Below are positions 49,201 to 61,200 of a stretch of 64,000 nt of DNA, one piece after another (positions within the stretch are counted from its first letter, which is position 1; every line of letters begins with the position of its first letter). Source of the stretch: Anthopleura xanthogrammica (taxonomy: Eukaryota; Cnidaria; Anthozoa; Actiniaria; Actiniidae); contig OZ025216.1 of assembly GCA_964019055.1 (NCBI GenBank), forward strand, positions 7,236,414 through 7,300,413. Reading direction: 5' to 3'. Under the pieces are notes generated by a model that did no database searches, was not told where the DNA came from, and worked only from the letters and a program-made list of their open reading frames with translations. Both the position numbers and the translations under genes were made by a program.

Positions 49201-52200
49201 TCAGAGCTGCAATTACATCAACACAAGAATGTTATTCTAGCAGGAGGCTTCCAAGATGGTAAAGAGACGGTAATGTGCAGCAGGGGATTCTCATCCAGCA
49301 TTCCATCCTTGTTATCAGATCAGGAAGAAGCAGATACAAGGCTTGTATTGCATGCCAAACATGCCTCGATCACCCATCAGAGAATTGTTATTCAGTCACC
49401 AGACACAGATGTGGCGGTGTTATGTGTTGCTCATTTCCAGAGTGTCCAATGTCAAGAGCTGTGGTTCAAAACAGGAGTCAAAGATAAAGCAAGATACATC
49501 CCAATTCACTCCTTACACTCCTCTCTAGGTCCCCTGCTCTCCAAGGCCCTGCCAGCATTTCATGCACTGACAGGTTGCGACACGACAAGTGGCTTTTCAG
49601 GTATCGGCAAGAAGAAGGCTTGGAAGGTATTTGTAAACGATGCTCAAGTTCAACAGCAACTGGCCAACCTAGGTGAAGAGCCCCTTCTTCAAGCAACTCA
49701 ACTCAAGTCTTGTGAGGCATTCGTATGTTCTCTTTACACTACTGCTAGAAGATTTGACAAGGCTGACGATGCTCGGTATTTCCTTTTCTGTCAAAGGAAC
49801 AAGAAAAGCGAAGATCTGCCTCCCACATCTGAAAGCTTAACCCATCACATTAAAAGGGCCAACTTCCAGGCACATATTTGGAATAAAGCCCTCAGTCCGA
49901 TGCAGAACCTCCCATCACCAGAAGGATTTGGATGGAAATTGGAAGATGATCAGCTTCTACCAGTCCTTATGACGAAGAGTCCCGCACCAGAAGGAATTGC
50001 AGAGTTGACAACTTGTGGCTGCAAGAAGTCAGAATGTTTGAGAAATTGCTCATGTAAAGCAAATGGTCTTCCTTGTACAGAAGCATGCAAGTGCATGGCT
50101 GATGAAAGCTGTTCAAACCCTATGAAGGATGTCGTCGACTCTAGTGATTCAGAAGGTGAAGATGAAACTGATGACAGTCTTGATGATTAAAAATAACTTG
50201 TTAGACTTTAAGATGAAGATGAAGATGTACAGAACTGTTTTTTAAACCTTTATTTTATTGAGAAGAACATTTGCCTCGTTATCATGTTAGAGATCACGTG
50301 ACTTGAAGCTAACCATCCTTACAGGGTGGCTGAGCAAGTGTGTTGCCTTGAGTAAGTTTTTAGTGCATTTCGGTGAATATATGGCATGCTTAAACCGTAT
50401 TTATGATTTAGCCTCGTTTTCATGCTGACCTCAAAAAAAACTTGAGAGGCTCCTTCATTTTCGATATTTTTGACATTTTTTAACTCGAATCTTTAGCTTT
50501 TTTAGTCTTAACGTAATGATCAAGACCTGGTTAACACATAGAAATAGTTTTTTGATGGAATGATGTGTTTCCGTAGTTTTTAAAGCAAACGATATTTGAT
50601 CATAGTGGCTAAAAAACGTTGATTTTCCTCTTTTTGAGGTCACGTGACTTGTCACGTGAGACCATAAACATTAACTCTTACATTTTTGAAAAGCCCTTAA
50701 TGAGCTCTTTCATTTGAGACCATTTTTGTGAGATTTGGTTAAGAACAGACCATTCAATAAGCATTTAATGTAATTAGCCTCGCAATCATGCTGAACACCA
50801 AATCGAGGCAAAGAATCCCCTATATCTCGGAACCTATACCACATTTTGAGTGTACAAAGTATCTCATGTTAAAGAGCAAGTATTGTTCTATAAGAATCAA
50901 GTGTCAAACCTTTTCTGTAGGATGGGTTGTGCAAAACGTCTGGTTTTGGTGTCTAGCTCCTAGACTATAAGGCGGGCTTGTGCAATTCTGGTCATAGGGT
51001 ACGTTGAGTTTGTAAAGGCCAAGAATCCCTCACTATATTGTGAGGTTAATGTCCAGATATTGACCTGCTACTAACGTATATCTGGTTATTAATTGCTTCC
51101 GCGTTAGCCCAGTGTACTCTCTTCCAGCGGTCTTATTTAAAATGATTTATTAAGGTGGGTACTAATCCTACTTTTAGTGGCCCGGGGTTGGGATCACGGG
51201 TCTAGAATCCTTTCCCTACCAACCCTAGTCCTCAAACACATGTATTCAATAATATATTTTGTTGACAATTGTGACATACATACCCAAGGTGTTTTGAGAT
51301 AATAGATTAGATGACCCATATGAATGAGATTGATCCTCATAATTATATCCATAAAAACCTGCAAAACACAACGTTTTTAGAGCAATAAGCAAGCCGAGCA
51401 AAACTCTCTCCTCTCCCCCAAAAAAGGCTTTTTGTTCATGCAAGCAAAGGAAACTTAAGTGTATAGCGGTGTATGTATATCTGCACATGATTAGAACACC
51501 AACGAGTACCATAAAGATCTCTCATCAACTATTCGTACAATGATCATTACCTGGAGTGGGTTTTTGAAAGCTTTTGTTTTCAAAATCATCATCATCATCA
51601 TCAGGATTAACAGACGAATCTATTCACACATTTTGAAACAGAAATGATAAGAATATATATAACACAAGGAAGAGTGTTGCATTCAAACATCGACAAGTTG
51701 ATTGGAGAAACTGAGGCCTAGTCAGTTTTTTTTAAACAAATTTTGAGATGTTTGAATAGAAAGATTAAGGGACCGGTCATCACGGGGGGAAGAGTGGGGA
51801 AGGGGGGATTTACGGGGAATCACATGCATCGTTTTTAGTAGCAACCAATAGAAGGGGGGGGGGGGGGGGGTCATTAAAAATATGTTTTTGGTTGAAATCG
51901 CGAAATTTTAAGTGCCGCAAAAAATTCATGTGATAAGGTGGAAGTTGACCAAATTCATGACTTCTGGGATCGGGAAAAAGGTGGGAGGTCGTGCGTTTCT
52001 TTTCGTCTCTACTTCTAGCTGTATTTTCTATTATCAGTATGATAGACTAGAGCAACCTTGCCTTAAACGTTTTCAAATTTATATCTTTTGTTCTTGCAAA
52101 AGTATGAAATATAAATGCGGTTTCAACAGCGACTTTTTTATGGCTTTATAAACAGAATACTTTGGGGGTTTTAAGCTAATAAAGCTGGTTATGTTAGATT

Positions 52201-55200
52201 GTAGAATGATTTACATACCGGTCTCCAGACATTCTTCACTGACCACTAGTTCGTGATTCTTGTTCTTGTGGAGAATAATTTTGTATGGTCTGAAAATGTA
52301 CAGATTATTTAGACTTACCCTTGTTGTTAAAAGAACATGATGTACAGTGGCGTAGCTTCCTTAAAGCCAGTAAGCCTGGGCTTACAAACTTTTCTTGGTT
52401 TTTATTTTATAGAACTAGTTTTTGGGCGCATGATTTTTTTTTCTTCCAGGGGGGGATTCAGGATTTTTGCTAGGGGGTTCGAAATTTTGGCGTTCGACGG
52501 CCGAACCGCTGAACCCCCCCCCCCCCCCCAATAAAAGGGGGGGTCGAACCGCCAAATCAAAAACTAAAAAGAATTTCTTTTACATTCGATAATTTCTAAA
52601 TAGGGGGGTTCTTCGACTTCATTTAGGGGGGTTCGATTGCGCCCACCCGAACCACCCCTAGATCCGCCCATGCCCCCCTCCCCACCGGTAATCAATGCTA
52701 ACTCACGAGGCCGAAGACTTGACGACTTCATCTGTTGAGCCACTTGGTATGCCATACTTATCGTACATTATTTTTCCACCTTCATACATCTTGTAGGGAT
52801 TATCATATCCTAAATCCCTCTTTTGGCTCTCAAGATTTGACCTGGTCAATGGAAAGTTGGACTCCATTCGGTGATACTTGGGGAATTTTGAAGCACCACA
52901 ATTGAGCTTTCCAACTAATTATGAAAATTTATTTTTTTAGAAAAAAAAATTATCAGTATATATTTGTTTAGACTGAGTCTAAAAAAACCCGAGAAGGCGC
53001 CGTTACCTTGTTTTCCTTTGTGGTAAACTTGATGTTCATGAAAAGATTTCCCGTGTTTTCCCTCTAGATGAGAAGAGTTGAAATTACTACAAGTAGTTTA
53101 GGGCGGATTCAGGGGAGAGGGGAGGGGAGGGGGCACAGTTCCCCTTTTAGGTTAAGGATGTAGTTTTTTACCTTTTTTATCCAAAATATTCACAGAACGC
53201 AGGAAAAAGCATCCTGGAAACTATATTTTAAGAATTTTATTGGAAGCATGCCCCCGGACCTACTCTGTTTTCATTTCACATAGAAGTTTTACTTATCTAA
53301 TATTTATTTCAAGATTGACCCAGGGTTAAGTGTAAAATACTTTCTCAGATTCCTGGACCCCCTGAAAATGTTATTTTTTCCCCCCTCAGTTAACTAATCT
53401 GTTGAGTTTTCACTTACTTAATCGTACAATTTTCTTTTTGCCATGATGATCTGAGTATTGGTACAAATTGCCGCTAATATGTTTAAATATTCCCGAATTT
53501 AGCCTTTTAGGGGTGTCTGCAAGTATAATTAACATCATGTATTAAATGTTGGAATGTGGTATTTGTATATAGGAAATACCATCGTTGACACGCGTTGATC
53601 ATAATAAAATATCACGCAACCACTTACATAAATGACAAAGTCCCCGGATGTAAATTGACAGCCAATTAACCAATCAGAAACGAGGTTTTTTTGTAGATGT
53701 GTTATCATAGCATAAATTCGTCTCGTCTGTCAACGTGACTAGATATTTTATGGATTAAATAATAGGCATAGAAGTAAATCAATTCTACATTACCTATCTT
53801 GACTGAGTATCCTCCATTGCTCAGTTTCTCCACTTGGTATTCTGGCATGTGTTCATAATCATCGTTCACTAGAGTTCAAACAGTATATCTAAGAAACACT
53901 CCCTATACTTTATTATAATTAATAATAGTAAATAGCTCTAATAAAACAATTGGCATTGATGATATTACATGCATGAAGAGTGACAACATGCTTTGTTCGG
54001 TAACTTGAATCAATTTTCGATAACTGAAAAACAGCAATATGCATAATATTATCCTCATTACTGTGCAGATACTCCAACCGGGACCACTTTGATAAACTAA
54101 TGTCATCAACCAATCATATTGTGATATGAAGTTCAATATTTTTAACCAGCCAATCAGATAGCAGTTGTGATAAAAAGGTAAATATTACACCGTAAAAAAT
54201 AAGAAAGATCACTTACTGACGTTTCGGACGCTAGTCCTTCGTCGGAGTAAAAAAAAGGCACTCAATCAGATAGCACATTGATATAAAAAGAGCGTGAGAA
54301 GGTGATAATCTGATTGGCTAATGCTGTTATCAGTTCAATCTCTGTCTAGTTTACTGTTATCTGATTGGTCAGTTTTATTCAAGTGGTTCCGGTTAGTGTG
54401 TCCGCACAGTAACTGTTTACCCAGAACACACTCATTATATTAAAAGACTAACCTTTTTTTGGAGAATGTGACTGCACATGCTTACTGTGTTTCTTCTCGT
54501 TGTTAACTGGAACTAAATTAAGTTCAGTAACACACTTTATGGCTTTTTGACAATGAAATTTTCAAGAAATCATTGGACTGACGTCTTAATTTACCTTCAA
54601 GTGTTGAATATATTTTAAGTATCAAGGAAATGCTGATTTTATGCTTATTACCGGACCCAGACCTCAATAGCCAATGTGCACGAGCTCGAATTTCTAGCAC
54701 AAAGCATGATGGGAAACAGAGTCGTTACACTTTTTTGGCTTCTCTAAACATTCATCTGACAATTTTTCCTTCGACATTTTCTATGAAAATGTAAGTATTT
54801 CAACAGACGAAAATAACAGAGTAATTTTTTATTTCCCGTTTTATTTCCCTGTTTCATTATTGCAGGGCTCAGTTTCCCAGAGTGCTTTGTGAGCTTTGAT
54901 GCACATTGCCTATTAATGTTGTGAATATCGGTATTTACTAAACCAACTCAAATCAAAATTGTTCTTATTTTGATGGACGTTTGCACTTTTTCTCATTGCT
55001 TTCGTTATCAAAATAATTTTAACATGAATGGTGAAAGATTAAGCATCATCGCTAAATTTCTTCATTTGAATGTTTGTGACATTTCTAGGGTACTGTCGAA
55101 ATAAAGTGCAGAGTACATAAAGTATAGAGTACAGTGATATTATATCATTATTGGACACTAATTTGCTGTACAGGGCAATGCTGGGGCATTCGAGATACTG

Positions 55201-58200
55201 AGTCAAGCCCGGCTGAGGAGGTTCAGAACTTGGAGGTTGAAGTGTCAATATGCTACACTACATTACGGAAGGATTTGCTGAAATAAGACTGCAAAGGGAC
55301 ATGCAGGAGTAAGCGTATTTAAGGCAGACAACTAACCTTCACATTTTGTCACATGACATACATCCGTTTTAATGGGACTTCCATTTCTTGTACAGTCTCT
55401 TCCTCCAAACTGCGCTGGGGGTTGGGTACAGGTTCTGTGTTTGTAGCGCAAGCCTTTGCCACAAGTGGCACTGCATTCACTAAAATCAGAAAATGGAGTG
55501 TAGCCACCATCGACTATAAACATAAAGAGAAACTATCAGTTCAAATATCGCGGATATTTACAGACTGAGCTTGTTAACGGCTCTATTACTAAAGTGAATG
55601 TGAAATATGGACTAACAGTTGTTGTGTGACCTGGTTTTTGATTGCTAGAGACAAACTATGAATAATGCATGTAGTTCTAATTTCTGCAAATTAAGATTCT
55701 TTTAGAATGGAATATATAAGAAATTTAGGTTGATGTTTCAAATTTTGTTTAAAAATTCCGGGTAATATATATGCATTTGACTGATGTGAACGACAAAATG
55801 TTGTATTATTCGTTATTGCTCATACATACTTGGACATTCGTGCGTATTGCAGGCTCTTCGTTGCAGAACTTGTCTATTGTTGACCTTGATCATGCGCAAT
55901 CGAATCCCGCCTCCACACGACTTGTCGCACGGACTGAATCCAGTTGTAACTATTGGATCTAAAGAAAATAGCACCATAGGGAACTCAAGTTAGGTATATA
56001 ACTGGTTTATAATTTTACGAGTGAGTACCATGAGTTTTACTTTTCACAATAGTCCCCTTCACAGTTCCCTGCGCTATCTGCAGAGACGTGAATAATTGTC
56101 CAAGGTGTTAAAAAAGGCTCTATAATTGCAAGCTCACCGTTCGTCTCGCTTCGATGCAAAGGCATAGCTGCCTATCAAGATGGCGCAGGGAACTGTGAAG
56201 GGGACTATTATAGTATTTAAGCATTGGATAAGCCTCTTTTTCATTTCGATCAAAAACAGAAAACTTGATGCACATACACATGCACATGCACATTGGTTGA
56301 ACATCAGTTACAGTTTTCGCTTACCGCAAAGCCCACATGACTTCCTGCAATAACGCTTCATCAGCTCGTTAAAAGTCAGGCAATATCTTTTCTGTGCCCA
56401 TACCTCACAAACCTTGGGCAGAGAATTCTGGCACGTTTCTGAAAAATCTAAGGATAGTTTGTTTAATTAATACGTGGAATTAAATTCTTAACAGTAAAAT
56501 ATAAAAGATATGATGTTTTGGTGAGTGGAATATTTTCTTGCTACTCAGCCGTCCTGGCACACACTTGAGACAAAGCTCTACAAGGCGTTCCTCGTCGTTT
56601 GTGGCGTGATGCCAACACATCACGCGATCCTACTCTAGTTACCTGATGAAGACACCAAAGATTATGGTCGCAACTTATGACAGTCTACAATTTTTAGTTC
56701 CAGTAAGAGATGACTCGATTAATTTTTCACTTATATATTGACTTCTACTGGATGTTTCAAAATATTCATTCTTTTAAAAGTCTTTTATATTTTCTAATCT
56801 TATCCCCAACACTTTTTTCCTTTTATTTCCATACTACCCCCCCCCCCCCCCACTTTAAAATGTGCTCCGCCGTCCCTATAGTAACTTTGAGATAAATAGA
56901 TCTAGTGAACACTGATCCATTTTATATTCCCTTCATGATCTTTTGAATGCAACATTCTGGTTAACCATCTGATTTTTAATTATTTCTAGCCGATATTGAT
57001 AAATTACTTACAAACCACTGGTCTTCCGTTTGTGACAAGCGTCCTATTTAGCCTTTGTCGAGGTTTATAATGAAACAAAAGTTTAGTTGCGTTTTGCTTC
57101 AGTTTCTTGATGTTATTGTTTATCACGCTGCTGAAATAAGGTTGACCAGGACTATGGATCTCTGCTGATGTGTTCGATAAGCTTCCATCATTAGATATGT
57201 GCACACTCTGTCCCAGATTACCGAAAAGTTGTTTCATGTTTTGAACTTTCGTTTGTAAACGTCTGTTTTGGCGTTGATTATTGGTTATTATGTGATTGTG
57301 TTTGAATGCTGGTGCCTCGCCATTTGATTCCATCATCCTGTTTTGACGTTTCTCTTTATTGCCGTCGGGAGTCGCGAGGAATGCCCGGGCAATGATGGCG
57401 TAGTGCTCATTGACAAGTTTTGGACTCCCTTTCACAACATTCGAACTAACTTTGTTTTTTGCAAAGGCCAAGGAGTTCGCAGTCTTCAGGCCTTTTTCAC
57501 TAAAGAAAGCGGGTTTATTAGTGTTTTGTACTTGTGTGCTATGAACTGCTGGCGTGCTTTTAACAGAACCACCTTTAGTCGCAGGATCGTCAATCTTGAT
57601 GATAACATCTTGATCTACAGCTTGTTTCTCAGGTGTACTGCTATTATCAGTGTCTTGTATTACTACATCAACAGATTTGTTCTCGCCAGTAAATGTCTTC
57701 TTGTTATTTTGCTCGTACAAAGATGAAGCTAAATCATTGACTTTTCTTTCGATATCTTTTTCCATCACATCTAATAATTTTCCATCATTTTTGGGGTTAG
57801 AGGTAATGAATGCTGCAGATGAATTTAATATAGACATTAGACTCTCAAAGTGCGTCGTATTTTGTGATATCTTGTTTGTAATCAGTGTATATACAAGCTA
57901 TACCAGAGGCGTAACCAGGGGGCAGGGGTCAGGGCGTTTTTTTTGGATGGCCTTTTTTTGGTAGATGTTCTTTTAAAAAAAGGGTTTTGCCCCCTCCCCC
58001 AAGGCAAAATCCTGGCTACGCCCTGTATACAACTATCACAGGATTGGCATGGGATTGGTATTTAGATTAGATTATTCCAAAGTCTTCTCACTATACCTTG
58101 TTCTACTTCATGTATAATATCTTGCTCCTTTTTGCTCACATTTCCAGATTCTATACGGATACATTAACAGAGAAGATGTATTAAAGTATCCATGGAAAGT

Positions 58201-61200
58201 TAACAAAGAAACTATACATGTGTTTGCAGTGATCTGTTTACTTTCTTGCCATAACAAATAGTTAATATATCTTTCATAATATCCTAGCTATGCCACTTCG
58301 ATTTACTTTCATGCCTTCATGGAAAAAACGTAGAATAGACTTTTTTCCAAAATGGCGGCCGCAAATTCGAATGAGTTTAAATCAAATTCGTGAAAAACCA
58401 ATACCAGCACGCTATACCCCCAGCTATACAAACGTGCGTAAATTTGTCGATTTTCAAAAAATGTTTTCTCGGCCGACATTACATTTGACTCTTTCTAGTG
58501 CTGGTATTGGTTTTTAATTTCAACTCATTTTAAATTTCGGCCGCCATTTTGGAAAAAGGTCTATTGGTTGACGAAACTAACGGTTGACATTTCCTCAAAT
58601 CTGTTATTCCATTGACTAATAGTAATTACCTGTTTTTGTAGCCATTTTGGTTACAGACGCGGGGATTTGATTATCTTTCTCTCCATTTTTATTGACAACT
58701 GAAACACAGTATATCGATGACTTTATTGGTCAACCAAAGAAGCTAGACTGAGCCATGAAGAAAGCTAATATAATAAAATATGCTTACCACTTTTGTTGAT
58801 TAATTTTCCTTCAGAACCCTTTATCCTATCTTCACTCTTATCTGGGGAAATATTTTAAGCACATTTCATGGCGACTAAATATAGAGAAATACAAATTAAT
58901 ACAAATGTTGCATACCTTCTTTAATACTGGTTTGAAACGTAGTGGCGGTATTAGCATTTTCGTTGTTAACTAGGAATGAAATTAGTAAAACCAATTATGT
59001 CAAGGACGACATAACGATAGATAAGATACCTTATCATCATGCACCATCATCAACCCCATCGTCCATCATTCATTCATTTATTCATTTATTCATTTATTCC
59101 TTCTTTTTTTTTCAAATTTCCTTTTTTTTTTCAAATTTCCTCTTTTTCAAATTTCCTTTTTTCAAATTTCCTTTTTTTCAAACTTTTTAATCACTCGTAA
59201 GAACTTTTTTACAGTTTTCATTTATTCATTCATTTATTCTCATAGTCGTTTACACTGTCCAATCAACCTACCATATTCTTCATTATATTCCATAGCATCT
59301 TCATCTTCAGCATCGTCGTCAGACTGGTCTTCTGTTGGAGTCAAGAGAAATGTTTAAAACGAACTTGGCAATGATTCAGCAACGTGACAGCATAAACAGT
59401 AAATGCATTACCATAGAAACAGAAGGTATAGCAAAAAAGATTACCAGCTAGGGTTAAGGGTTTGAATCCAATAAAGAATATGGAGACAAACCTAAATTAA
59501 CCGAAGACGACCTCACGTGATTATGTCACCCAGGGATCGAGAGATTGACCGGGAACCGACACAAGTCCATTTCAAGTGGAATATTATTTCTTGTCTATCA
59601 GGTACATTTTTTTCCACCGCTATTTTTGTGCTTATTTCTTGGAACCATGGCCTAGTTGAAAAACCTTGAGCTTCCAAGAGACTGAATCAAGCCCAGTGGG
59701 GCGCAGTTAGTACCTGGATGGGTGACCTGAAGCTTGTAATCACTGAACCTTTATATTTGTTTATTTATTTAATTATATCTGCATGCGCAATATATCTAAT
59801 AAAGCTGTGTGCCTTAGTAATAATCTATTGATTACAATTAACAGTAACATACCCATTAATGCGCCATGGCCAACAACCACAGTTTTCTTTTGTACTCTAC
59901 CTTGATATAAATAAAGATATTCACATGAGTCAGAAAGTGTAACAACATCCGCGGATCCAGGGGAAGGGTCAGGGGGTCCGGGCCCATCCCATACCTGAGG
60001 TCAAGAGAGTATGAAGAAAGAGAGCACATCTCCGTGCCCTATGATAATTATTTAAAAATCTATATTTAGCTCCGCGCGCAGCCTGGAATATTTTATCAAG
60101 AGTTTCCTGATTCAGTTCAGGCTGCGTGCGCAGCTAAAAATGGGTTTTCAAATAATTTTCATGGGGATAGACCTATGTATAGGATATGTGCTCTCTTACT
60201 TCATACTCTCTTGCTGAGGTTCAATTGATTGTTTTAACCTAGAATTTAGTTTTACCCATGATTTGAACTAAATTATAGATAAATGCTAAGGACCTCCCCT
60301 GTCCACAACGATTGGACCCTAACCCCCCCCCCCCCCCTCTCTCAAAAATTCCTGGATCCGGATCCGCCCTTGCACTACGATGACAGTTACTACACTAAAG
60401 ATGTTCTTATACGAAATGGAAATAGTACCTTGTCCTCGTTTGTGATGGCAGTGGACTTTCTTTAAGGAAAATGTTGAATCCATTACTTCATTTTCTGACC
60501 CTTTTACATGACCAAGCATTAGCATGTGTTTCTTGTTATTATGCATGATAAACCACGATGGATGGCCATATAATTCAAATGCATACAAGGGAGGATCGTT
60601 CTCAACTTTCAAAAGGTAAAATGTAGCATCTTTTGCTGGAAAGCAAATCACATATCACATGTCACATAAGTAGTATACGGAATGTGCGTTCTACGTCCGG
60701 CGGATCACGGCGGATCGCGAATCAGCCGTTGGAGTGACGTCAGAGGCAATGGCGTCATAGGACCTCTGAGCGTTCTCCCAGACTCCTCTCCCAGTATCTG
60801 AACAGGGCATGTCTATTCTTAGGAAAGAGTCCAAGGCGTGGCGCGTCTTAAGACGTAAGAACCAATCAGCAGACGCTTTGGCAACTAGACAGGTCTCGTA
60901 TATTTTTAGAAGCCCATTACGATTGTCGTTCATCCCCTGTCGTTCACCACCTGAGCCTGCCAAAGCTCACAGGCTCGGCTCAGTTCAGTTCGGCTCGTCG
61001 GCTCGGCTCGGATTAACCATACTTGCCTCTTTCGACTGGAATCGTTCTTTGGTATGGTAAGTTTAGGGCTAGATTCCAGTTCTTTCTCGAAAAGGGCATT
61101 TTGGACAATGGAAACAAGTATCACACATGAGCAATCCAAGACGAGCCCCGAGCCTAATTAGCCGAACTGAGCCGAGCCTACGAACTTGGGCAGGCTCAGG

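Larger units (their letters stand above)
44015..50967 (+). mobile_element. 6.95-kb DNA transposon carrying a FEN1-like nuclease ORF
   Basis: The element is bounded by inverted repeats at 44015-44728 and 50253-50967 that start TAGTCTAGGAGCT, and by TAA on both sides. It contains one long ORF (45421-50190) and a likely 5' UTR intron. The two 66-codon frames inside the TIRs are identical copies on opposite strands, showing how little the arms have diverged. It is inserted in the intron between exons 20 and 21 of the minus-strand secreted-protein gene, so its ORF is antisense to the host. The 3-bp duplication is of the PIF/Harbinger type, but no DDE transposase motif is seen. Confidence 0.85.

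Noticed and set aside
56437..56438. Acceptor TTTTTCAG directly before the ShKT cysteine
   Set aside because: With the phase-1 T carried from exon 10 it would create a TAA stop; the AG ten bases upstream restores an open frame.
56325..56447. Free-standing ShK-type toxin gene
   Set aside because: The six-cysteine module is one phase-1 exon within a long multidomain secreted protein between a linker exon and TSP1 exons; no separate signal peptide or propeptide precedes it.
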